A stretch of 64,000 nt of DNA from Pyrocephalus nanus. Its lineage: Eukaryota > Chordata > Aves > Passeriformes > Tyrannidae. Each line of letters starts with the position of its first letter. Position 1 is the first letter of the stretch. The translations under genes were made by a program, and so were the position numbers. The stretch spans positions 3,658,001-3,722,000 of the forward strand of contig CM076269.1 of NCBI GenBank assembly GCA_038380795.1, in the 5' to 3' direction. Of this stretch, positions 45,889-56,600 are shown in pieces. The notes under the pieces were generated by a model, which searched no databases, was not told the DNA's origin, and saw nothing but the letters and a program-made list of their open reading frames with translations.

Positions 45889-48800
45889 CCTCACAAGGTC
45901 AGTGCCCCGAGGGGGACCATCTGGCTGGCAGGAGGTCTGTGCCACGACCCCTCTGCTGCCCAGGCACCCCACAACCTCCCTGCTCACCCCCGTGCCAGCA
46001 CGGGGTGGGACCCTGGTGGGGTGCTGTGTCCCATAGGAGGGCAGGCTCAGGGTGCCCCCCAGCCAGGCCCGGGGTTCTCCAGCTGCTCCCAGCCCTGTGT
46101 CCCGGCTGGGGAGTGTGGCCAAGGCGCCAGTGAGGCATGATGGTGCACGGAGGGCGGGGGGACGGGCCGGCGCTTTCGGGAGACCATCTGGGGTCCGGGC
46201 AGCGGCGGCCGTGGGCGCACACGTGAACAGCACACGTGAGCGGGGCGGGCGCCCAACCCCCCCATGCCAGCACCCAGTGTGTGTCCCTGTCCCCTCCTGC
46301 ACCAACCACCCGGTAGCTTGGGACGTGCCCCACCCGTGGGATGGCAGCACCCAACTGTGGCCCACAGAGCTGTCCCATGCTGTGCCAGCCCCAGTGACCC
46401 CAGCCCAGTCTTGCCCTACACATGCAACCAGGCACCTCTGTGCCCAGACACCCTGCAAGGTCTGTGGGCACCTTGTGAGCGTCCCTCTGTGCCCTGCTTC
46501 AGCTGCATCACCTGGTGCCTGGGCCACCTGCGTGCTACCACCAGATGTCCTGCCCTGGGCACTCTGCCCCTCATGTCCCCCACAGCAGCCTGAGGAAGGC
46601 ACAGCAGAACCCACAGTCCCATCCTGGGGATGCCAGGCCCTGTGACAGCCCGTGGGAGCAAAGTGCCGCTCCCTTGGCAACCCAGCCAGCAGACAGAGGG
46701 GACAGCCAGCTGCATGGAGACACATCACTGGAAAGGAGGGGCCTGCACTGGGACCCTCACCTTCCCTGGCATTCTGGTCCCCACCCTTGCTGGCTGGTTC
46801 TGCTGGGGATGAACTAGACACGGAGGTGATGGGGGCATGGGGTATGGCCACAGGTCTTCCAGCCCCTGTCATTGTCCCCTGACAGGGCTACAGGGTGACA
46901 GGGGCAGGAATGATACCCAGGGACCTGCCCCAGGGCCAACATCCCCTAGCTGAATGCTTCCTGACTCCTTTCCTTTCTCTGGCCCCATTCTACCAGGGCA
47001 GACATGATTCTCCCAGGGCGTTCAGGCAGAAAAATCCCCCGCCGGCCCCCCCCATCACTGCCCCTTGGTATTCCGGGAAGGGCTCCTGCAGCCAAAAGCC
47101 ACTTCCGCAGCTCCTGCCGCTGGCCGGTGGCACTGCGCCGCTGGGGGTGTCTGGGACAGGCAGAGCCCCCCCCAGCCCTTAACCCCCAGCAGGTCAGTGG
47201 GAGCAGCACCCCAGTGTCCAGCCAGGGTGGCCTCGGGTGACAGCAGAGCCTACCTGAGCTGGGCACCCTGCGGCCAAAGGCTGCCCAGCCGTGCCAGCAA
47301 AGGCAGCCCTGGGAGTCAGGAGCCACTGGCAATGCTGGAGCCTGAACAAAGCACCCTGAGAACAACAAAACAAAGTGTCCTTAAAGGCCAGAGAGGGAGA
47401 GGCTGTCAGACCCTCCCTGCTCCCCGTGTGGGCCCACAGGGACTCACTCTGCCCAGCCACACAGGGACTGATCCAGCCCCAGGAGGTGCCCTGCACCCCA
47501 TTGGGCATCTGCTGTCAGGATATCTGTGGGGCTTGGGAACAGTAGGGTTCCCCCCACTCCCGCCTGCTGTTTTGGAGTCAGCATTTAGAGCTCCACAGGG
47601 GTGCTTGCAAAACACAGAGCCTGCAAAAGCAGGACACGGCACTGCCATCCCCCAGGCCCCAGCACTCAGGTAGGGAAACTGAGGCACAGCTGCACATCAC
47701 CCAGCTGCTGCCTGCATCACCCCTGTCCCTCCCCAGGTGGGACACAGCGGGCACTCCAGGTCCCACCACAAACCCGTCTGGTCCCAGAGACTGCACACAC
47801 AATGCTGGGCAGTGGCTGCATGGCAGGAGCCTGACAGGGCTGTGGGTGGTGATGGTGGGAGCTGCACCTGCAGGCAGGGACATGAGGACAGGCAGGGACC
47901 AAGCTTTGCCAGGTTACTGGCAGGGCCCTGGAGACAGGCCAAGGAAATTAGCTCCCTTCCCCAGGGACCCAGGCAGCTCAGTAGCCAGTGCGTGGCCTGC
48001 TGCAGCTCCTCCTGAGGTTCTCAAGATGCAGGGATGCTCTGGGGGGAGAGATGCTTTCACAGGGACCTGCCCTTCCCCTTGCAGCCCCCACAGCAGCACA
48101 CTCCATCCCTGTGCAGGGGTATCCTTCCACTTTGTAAACAGAGGAGCCCTGGGAAGAGGGCCGAGAGCCAGGGTGACCAACACAGCACATGTCAGACCCT
48201 GTTGCGTCTGACACCCTGGCCCTGGGGTGGGCTGGTCAGGTACTTCCGAGAAGAAGGTTAAAGATTTACTGGGAGAGGGTGGGCACTCCCATCTCTGGCT
48301 CCCTGCTGCCCATGTCAGGCTCAGCCCTCACCCTGGTGTGATGCTGACTGCTCTGGCCAGGGTAAGAAAACATAAGCAGCACAGAGCCAAGGCAAGCACC
48401 ACGTGCAGAAGTGCATCCCCACAACAGACCCCTGATACATCTTCAGCACCTCCCTGTTCCCAGCACGGGGCTTCTCCTGGAGAGATCTGCCTTCTTATCC
48501 CACCAAGACACCTTGACCCCTTTCTCTGTTGTGGCAGGATGGGTGCTGGGCTCCCCACTGCAGGCACAGCCCGTGGGGCCACGCTGGGACACACAGGCGG
48601 AGAAGCCGCATGCACGCAAGTGCACTGAAAGCGCTTGCTGGAGCATGCCGCTCCCCTGGCTCTTGGCTTCCCAGGCAAATCCTGGCTCCCAGCCCTGCGG
48701 CTGGAGTGTGCAGCTATTTCAGGAAGCCCCCCGGGAAGGGGAGGGCCTGATGACCGTGTCAATCCCAGCGTTCAGCTCCCATCCTTTGGGAAAAAGGGGA

Positions 48801-51239
48801 AAAAGCCATGCCCAGCTTGGGCTCACCTGCCCAACACAGCACAACAGCCTGTCATGGGAACCTGAGCTCGGGGCTCCCAAACCCCTCACTGCACAGCAGA
48901 GCTGCCACAAGCACGGGGCCATCGCAGCCCTCTGACAAAGACATGCAGTGGGCACATCCTGCATCTGCCTGGAACACCGAAGCCATCCCTGGTGCAGGTG
49001 AGTGCAGGGCAGCCCACAGCATCCTGCAACGCATCGCTTGTGAGGATAGAGGGTCAGGCACTACACCAGTGCCTGGAGAAACCTGGCTCTGCCTGCACAC
49101 CATCCTACCAGCCCAGTCCGGGAGAGCCCGCTGGATGGAGGGGAAGCAGCCGCATCCATGCCCCTCTGGGGGCACCTGGCATGGAGGAGCCCCTGCACCC
49201 TTCGCCAACAGCAGGTTGTGGAGCCGCCCGCCTGGAGAGCTGGGGCAGATGATAAGGCTGGGCAGAGCGCCTGTGAGATGGGCGATAGCATCTCCAGGCA
49301 CAGCAAGACACCGCACCCAAGGAGCCCCACAGGCAGCAGAGAGAGCATCAGCCTGACAGTCATCATGCTGGGGGAGCACCGGGGTGGCACAGCCCTGACT
49401 GGGGGCCCCAGGACAGCACCAAGCCCTACAGGAGCCCCGGTGTCTCGCCCTCTGCGCTGGGTTCGCTGGGTTCCCGAGGCAGTGGCGTACACCAGCCCGC
49501 TCCCTCCACCCCAGCACTTACCAGCAGCCCCTCGCTGCACTTATCGGCCATTCCTGGAGGCTGGAGCACGGTGCCGGCTGCCCAGTGCAGGGTCCCTCGC
49601 CTGCCCGCTCTCCGTCACGCTGGCTGCGCCACCAGCACTACTGTGCTTCAATCCACCGTCAGAGCAAGCTGGGCAGAGGGGAGAAGACACCAAGAGAGAC
49701 GTGACTGGTGGGGTGGGCACATCCCCGCCCCAGGCCTCCCCCTCCCTTCGGGAACCAGGCGACTGTGCCAGACGAGTTGCTCCCCTGTACCTGCCCACTG
49801 GGTAGTGGGAATGGTGGAGGACACCGGGCCCGCGGCCGGCTGGGCTGGCGACGGGGTCTCTTCCTGCTGGCTCCCACCCCCTCCAGCGTCTCTGAACCCC
49901 CTGGCACCCACAGGAGCAGCGGCTCCCAGGTGTTTCCCAAGAAGCAGTTAAAGATTTACCCGGTGTGGACAGACGACCTTGCGGGCAGCTGGCTGCCGGC
50001 CCCCCAGCAGGTGGGTGTCGGGGGCCGCGGGCAGGAGCGGGGGGCCCCTTGAGCTCTCCCCCAGCGAGAGCTGAAGCCGAAGTGGCTGCTGCACACGGCA
50101 GTGCCGGGACTGGGCGCTGAGCGGGGCCAGTGCAGGGCTCAGCTGCCGCGCAGGACACAGATGGGAAACGATTGCCTTCTGCCCCGGTGCATCTCGTGCA
50201 CGTGCAGCGCAGGGGGGCCGAGCCGCTGGGCTCTGCCGGGTGCCAGGTGCTGCCGAACAGGGCACGGGCATCTGCCTCCCCGGCCCTTACCCCTGCCCCA
50301 GCCAGGGGCTGCTGGAGGCCCCAGGGGAACAGTGAGGCCTGACCTCACCAGGAGGGACAGACGGTCTTGCAAAACACCAATCTGATTGTCTGTGCAACAG
50401 CACCGGTGTTTGCAGAACCCACACCAGTGCTTGGTGCCCTTGGTGACTGAAGGACCCCGACCCCCACCTAGGGTCCCCGACCACACCAGCAGCAGTCAAA
50501 CACCCCAGGGCCTATCCCCAGGCTGCCATCAGTCTGGAGTGATCAGCAGAAGTGAACGAGGCCCTTTAGTCACAGGGAGAGAGAATGGGCAGTGGAGATA
50601 AGGGGCAGGAAGCTAGGGGATGTGGGGCGAGCCCCCAACCCCTCCAGTACAGACAGGCTGCTGCCAACAGATACCACATCCCACCGCCAATGCCTTCTCC
50701 AGAAGTGGCTGCATTTCCAGTGTAGCCGAGATGTCATCGCTGACATAAGCCTGACTCCTTGCATGGCACAGGGATCTCTCAAAGGTGGGAGGTGCAGGAT
50801 CAGTGGCCAGACTTCACCTCTCATCACACACCTATCACCAGCTAGCCAAAAGCTGCCCGCCCTGCGGCCCTGAATTCAGACTGAGGACTCATCCGGTATC
50901 CTGGGAGGGAAGAGTACCCAAGGGGCTGGACGGCTGCCACTCCCCTCGGGGTCTGCCAGGCGCTGATAAGGCTCCATGAGTGCATAGATGCCACTGGCCT
51001 TGGCTCCCAGCCTAGCGTGGAGCAAGGGTAAAGCCAGCAGCGGGGTGGCATTGGGACAGATGCAGGGATGCCCGAGGATGCAGCATCCCCTGGGACAGCC
51101 CGGCAGGGATAGGGATTCAATCCACTGGTGGCTCTCCCGGATCTGAGTGATGCCATGACAGACAGGAGGACAGGGCAGCTCGTGTACTTAGAGACGGCAC
51201 GGGGGACACCTGAGCACACACAGGGGCTCCCACAGGGGT

Positions 51240-52450
51240 GTTAAACCTCGGCGGGGGAGGCAGCCCACAGCACGCAGGGGAAGGTCACGGATGCCGGGCC
51301 GGAGGATGGAGTGCCCCGTTCCTTCCCGCCCGGCGGGTGGGCAGCCCGAAGCACCGGTGCAGACGCTGCCACCTGCGAGGCCATTTCCTCTGGCAGCATC
51401 CGCCGGGCCCGCCGCAACCGGGCTTCCCCGGCGCCCGCGGGAGGCTGGCAGCGGGCCGGCCTGCCGCCGCCATGCTCCCCCTCCCGCCCCGCGGGGGCGG
51501 CTCCGGCGGCGGCTCCGCGGGCAGCGCCCGCCGCGACGCGCCCGCCGCCCGGCTCCCCCCCCGCCGCCGCCGCCGCCGCCCGGTGCAGAACGGCGGCGGG
51601 GGGGGGGGGCCCGGTTACATCAGCCGCCACGTGGTGGCTGCTCCGCCGCCCCGCCCCGGCACATGCCCGTGGAAAATTACCGCCAGCCCCCCCGCCCCGC
51701 CACCGGGCCGGGCCGCCCCGGTGCCCGCCGTCCTCCCCGGGTGCGGCGGCGGCGGTCCCGCTCTGCGCGCGGCGGCCCCGCGCTCCCCCGGCACCGCGCC
51801 GCCGCGAGAGCAACAGATGCGGGACCGCCCCGCATCCCGCTATGCCGCTATCCCGCTCCCGACACTGTCCTGACGGGTGGCCGCTCCTGGTGCCTCCCAC
51901 GATGCCCCCGACCCCGCCGCTCCGGAGACCCCCGCCGCCCCCGTCCCCTTCCCGCCCCTCTCCGGCAGCCCACCCGCCCCTCTCCCGTCCCATCCCCAGC
52001 GCTGTTGCGGCCGCCGGACGGGCCGGGCGCCGGGTGCCGGCGGAGGTGCGCGCCCCTTACCGTGCCCATTCCGCCGCCCGGCCCCTCCCGCCGCGCCGGG
52101 TGGGCCCGCGGGAGCGCCGCTCCCAGCCCGGTGCCGGTGCCGTACCAGGCCCGTAGCCGCCGCCGCCGCCGGTGCTGCCGCCGAGTTAATGAAAGTTTGG
52201 AGGTCGGTGGGGGCTGGCACCGCCTCTCGCCCCCGCCGCCGTGCTCCGCCCCCCGCTTCGCCGCGCTTCCCCCCCCACCACCCGCTTCGCCGCGCTCCCC
52301 AGCGCCCCGCCTCGGCACCCGCACCCGTGCCCGCAGCGCGGCTCGGCTCGGCTCGGCTCGGCGCACCGCGGGCACGGCGGGCACCGCGGAGGGCGAGGGC
52401 GCACGCGGTGCCGCGGGCACACGGGGTTGCGTGTGGCACACACGGCACAC
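51240..52450 (-). promoter_or_regulatory. SLC6A9: Distal CpG island, probable main SLC6A9 promoter
   Basis: About 1.2 kb of very CpG-dense sequence with CCG runs (51561-51582), a 12-base G run (51598-51609) and a CCACGTGG E-box (51627-51634). Open frames of up to 460 codons on both strands are compositional. A very strong minus-strand donor at 52062/52061 (ACG|GTAAGG) marks a likely first exon. SLC6A9 is the only gene in the window that can use it, but an unrelated divergent transcript is possible. Confidence 0.65.
52061..52300 (-). other. SLC6A9: Candidate SLC6A9 first exon in the distal CpG island
   Basis: Reading the minus strand, a GC-rich leader ends in GGAATGGGCACG followed by the donor GTAAGG; the last exon base is 52061. 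The ATG would supply only M-G-T and leave phase 0, the phase the NGAVP exon needs. It could also be purely untranslated. The 5' end is a guess. Confidence 0.4.
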
Positions 52451-53240
52451 GCGTGGGCACACGGGTACCCGCGGCGCACACGGACACGCACACCGGCACA
52501 CGCGGGGGTGCTGCACACACGGGCACGGCACGGGCACAATGTGCGCCTGGCACACTTGGGCACGTACAAGGCACACTTGGGCATGCATGGGCACCAGGAG
52601 ACCACACGCAGCCCACAGGCATGTGGACAAAGAGGGCCATATGCAGGCTTGCCCAAGACCATGGCACATGTGAACATATATGGGACACATGGTCACACAC
52701 ATGCTCCTACTGGGCACACACACATCCCTGAACACACGGGTTTTCACACGCAGAGGAGCACACAGTGTGCACATAGGGCACTGCACCGTGGCAATCCCGG
52801 GCAGTGGGATGGGCACAGGCTCCACCCAGGATGTGTGAGGTTAGTGTGAGTGTTGTACATGTACGGGGGTCTGTTGCACATAAGTGGGTCACACGCTGTA
52901 TGCCCATGCCTGTGCACGCTGCTTGCTGGCAGACGTACACGTGTGTGTGCACGCAAATCTGTGCACTCACACCCATGTAACTAGGTGTATGTGCCTACAT
53001 GTGGTTGTACATGTTTGCATCTACATGTGTGTGCAAACATCCACGTCTGTGCATGTGTGTCTGCACATGTATGGGCACTTATGTGCACACGTATGGGCGC
53101 GTATGCACATGTGAACATGAGTGTACACAGGTGTGGATGCACGTACTGATATGTGCGTACCCATAAACACATATGTGTGTGTGTATGTGTGCCCATACCC
53201 CTGTGCATGTGCACACGTGTGTGCAGCCAGTGCACGCCCC
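52430..53240. repeat. Degenerate alternating purine-pyrimidine (CA/TG, CG) tract
   Basis: About 800 bases dominated by CACAC, GCGC, GTGTG, CATGTG and ACGT words. It is CA-rich on the plus strand up to about 52.8 kb and TG-rich after about 52.87 kb. It abuts the upstream side of the CpG island. Such sequence is prone to Z-DNA. It is too degenerate for a simple microsatellite. Confidence 0.75.
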
Positions 53241-53494
53241 CACATCCCTGGCCAGATGTTTCCAGTAATGCATGAAGGGTGCGCCAGGGGCCGCCCCTTG
53301 CTTGGCCCCTCGCCGAGGCCTCCCCTCCCTCCCCTCTCCTCTCCTTCCCAATGGGCTTCCCACGTGCTGGGACGGGTGCCTGCACTCCGGCACCCTGCCC
53401 TGCTTCCTGGATCTCTCCCAGTTCCTGGGGTGTGCTGTACCCCGGGGCTTCAGGGCGTCTGCTGGGGAGCGTGGCAGGGGTGCAGCTCAGCACC

Positions 53495-53675
53495 CCAAGT
53501 TCACCAGCAGCACAGCCCTTCCCACATCTCACCCTCTCAGAGTTCTCTGGTCCTTTCTGCCTCCACAGCTCAGCAGCCCAAGTACACAAACAATACAGCC
53601 CAAGTACACAAACAGCACAGCCCTTACCACATCTCACCCACTGAGAGTCTTCTAGTCCTTTCCACCTCCGCAGCC
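53495..53675 (+). repeat. Imperfect 105-bp tandem duplication with an internal 23-bp repeat
   Basis: The block CCAAGT...CAGCACAGCCCTT...CCTCCACAG at 53495-53569 recurs with about 105 bases offset at 53600-53671. Inside the second unit, CAGCCCAAGTACACAAACA occurs twice, 23 bases apart (53574 and 53597). Confidence 0.8.
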
Positions 53676-53679
53676 CTGC

Positions 53680-56600
53680 ACCCCATCTCAGGGCTGACCC
53701 CCTGATGTTCCTGGTGTTCCAAGCAACTTGGGGAGCACACCTTACGAGTCTCCACGGATCCCTGCTGTCCTTGTGGTTTGCTGCCTGGTTAAGGAAATCC
53801 TCCGCAGGGATGGGGTGGAGGTGGGGCAGCCATGGGACGGGTGCCCCAGGGGTGTCTGTCTAGGCCCCACCGCAGCAGACTCACCAGGGTGCTGGGCTGC
53901 AGAATGGGAGATGGCTCCAGCACAGTCATGTGCCAGCACTGCTTTCGTTTTGCGTGTGGTAAAGCCAAAGTCAGGGTTCCCACAGCAGGAAGGGGAAGGC
54001 AGCAGTTCAGGCGGGTGCTCATGTCTTCCAACGCCCTCCCAGCAGCCACACGTGCTCTGCACCAGGAGCCAGGTTTCTCACTGGCACCCTCGCTCCTGGC
54101 TGCTTGTGGCCTCACACCCCACCCTGCAGCCCAAATCCAGCACCCAGCACCTGAATCCAGCACCCCACACCCAGCGTCCTGTGTCAGAGCCAGAACTCGG
54201 CTGCAACCCGCACCCCTGCCCCAGGGTCTGGGCTTTGGAGAGGAGCTGCCAGCCGTGGAGTTACAGACTAGATCCTTAAGGGATGTATTTCAATGGATAA
54301 AACTCATGCTTTCAAACTCCCTTCTCAAGATCTCTCTGCCTTTCTGTGCGCTTGATGTGGGGAAAGAGAAAAGAGGGGTCCTGCAGCCCCCAGGAGTGTC
54401 AGCAAGGGGCTGCTCCTGCCCCCCTGCAGCCTGCAAGATGCTGCAGTGGGCTTTTAGCACCCTGCAGCTGGGTGCAAACACCTCCTTCCCAGGAGCCTGG
54501 GCGCTTCGTGTACCCTTGGCTCTGGCCACGGTCCTGCTGTGCTGGTCAGGGCTTTCCTGGGGTCTTGTGGTGCCCAGAGACGCAGCAGGAGCAGAGACCA
54601 AAAGTGATCTGTGAGGTGAGAGGCTGCAGTGCCGAAGGGATTTAGGAGGGGTGCTCCAGCCTGTGCTTGTGCCCACTTCATCCATCTCTCCCCATCTGGT
54701 AGCAATTGCTCCCCCATTACCTCCCTCAGGGAACCCTTCTCTTTCCTTCCTCACCACCCCTCCCCAGGCTGGCAGATGTCACAGTGTCCCCAAATCCTTG
54801 CACAGTGGTGGGGGTGATGCCACAGCACCCCTTCCCCAGTGCCATTCAGCTCTGTGGGGCTGGAAGCTTCTGTTTCTGCAGGCAGGCGCAGTGACCTCAT
54901 GGAGTCAGCGCCAACTCCGTGGGGGACATGGGTCAACGTGCTGGTGGCACCACTGCCTAGACAGCACGGCCTCTCCTCTTGTATCTCCATGGGTGCTGTT
55001 GCCTGGGAAACTGTGGGCAAATGCGGGCAGGGATCCAGAGGGGTGAAGGGTGGGGAGGAAATGCCAGCTCCCAGCACCTGCGAGAGGGATGGGCCGGTGG
55101 AAACACCACAACAATCTCTCAAGATTTCCCGTGCACCAGGCTGGCAGCATGGGCTTGTGGTGATTCTCACCCAAGTGGTTGGAGCCCTGACGTGGTCCAG
55201 AGCTTGTCCTTGAGTTTGGGGGTGCATTAAAAGCAGCAGGATTTGATGCTGTCCCCACTGTGTTCCTGACATGGAGGCTGGCTGTCCACCTCCCCAGGGG
55301 TTTGGGACCCTGGAGTTTTGTCCCAAGAGCTTCCTGAGCATTGTGAGCCTCCGGCACCACCAGCTCTGGATCTGGCCTCGAGGTCTCCCCACGGTGGGAT
55401 GCTGTGTGCAGATCTGAGGGCTTCCTACCCTCCCCATCCAGGATCACATCCCCAGTGCTTGCATGAGTTCAGGGGTGTGAGGCAGGGGGAGGTCAGAATT
55501 CAGCTTTGGCATGATGGTACATCACCAAAATCTGCAGGTCAGCATTGGGCTGCCTGAGGAGCTACAGAGACAAGGGAACCATGCACTCTGGAGTGACCTT
55601 CCTGCTGGTCCCCAAGCTTCCCACCTGAGCACTGGAGCCTGGAGAGGGAGTGAGCTGGTGGGGAACAACCTCTGTTGTCAGGATTGGAAGAAGTGGGGTA
55701 GAAATCCTTACACAGACTGGATATGCCCGCTCTGGGCATTTCACAACTAGCCCTACATTACCAGGAAGAACCCTGCAAGAGGAGCAGGGGAAGTGCCACA
55801 GAAGAGCCACCAGCTCGTGTTTTGTCCTTCCAGCTTTCACATCTTTCTTTTCTCTCCGGCATGTCATCCCCCTCCTGCCTGACACGGGTGAATGCACTGT
55901 TCTAGGACAGCATGTCATTCTCCCACCCCAAAACTCCCATGATGGTACTGGAGCTCTCAGAAAGCCCCCCAAATTGTCCCTGATTTGCCAGCAATTTGAA
56001 GCCACCTCATAAGAGCTGCCTTTCTCCCCAGCATAGACCTGATGTGTTTGCAATGCTCTGGGGGCAGTGCCATGCTCCTGCTATGGCATTCTCCCGCATC
56101 TTGGGACTCCTGCCCCTCCTGTGGCAAGGGCTGCCCCTTACCCAGCCCTGGGCTTAGCTCCCCACCCCCTGCCCCTGCTGTGCTTCACCAGCAGCTCACA
56201 CCCTCTCCAGCTCCAGGCTTCTGCTGAGTGCCCTCAGCCTGGGTGGGTGCCAGGACAGGCAAGTGACCTCGGAGATGGGAGGAAATGCCACAGGCATCAT
56301 TGCTCCTGGCCACAGGGAGCTGTGTCCCCAGCAGACACAGCTCCTGGGAACTTTCCACTCTCGTGCCTGCTAGTGACCTAGGAAAATTCCCTGACGGAGG
56401 ATCCGTCTAGTCAGCCTGGGGAAAGCTGATGGGTGTGGATGCCCTGGAGGACAGCAGCCACAAGGGTTGAAGCTGGCCCCCACAATGCCCCATTGTGCCC
56501 TCTCTGTAGCCTTCTTTGGCTGCACACACAGCACAGGTTTTGTGTCTCACACCACAGATAGGTGTGGCTGGTAGGGAAATTCCTGGGTACAGACAAGGGT

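Larger units (their letters stand above)
41035..51240 (-). other. SLC6A9 5' intronic region (about 10 kb)
   Basis: This is the sequence between the first shared exon and the distal CpG island. It holds a candidate isoform-specific exon at 45102-45200, a CpG-rich patch at 46130-46260, an RFX-type X-box at 45875-45888, a homeodomain-like palindrome at 45494-45509 and a CRE-like cluster at 43930-43987. I see no other gene and no recognisable transposon. Confidence 0.6.

Noticed and set aside
51291..52673. Plus-strand open frame of 460 codons, with similar long frames on the minus strand
   Set aside because: The region is a CpG island with few stop codons in any frame. The translations are low-complexity Arg/Pro/Ala with no family resemblance, and continue into a CA-repeat tract.
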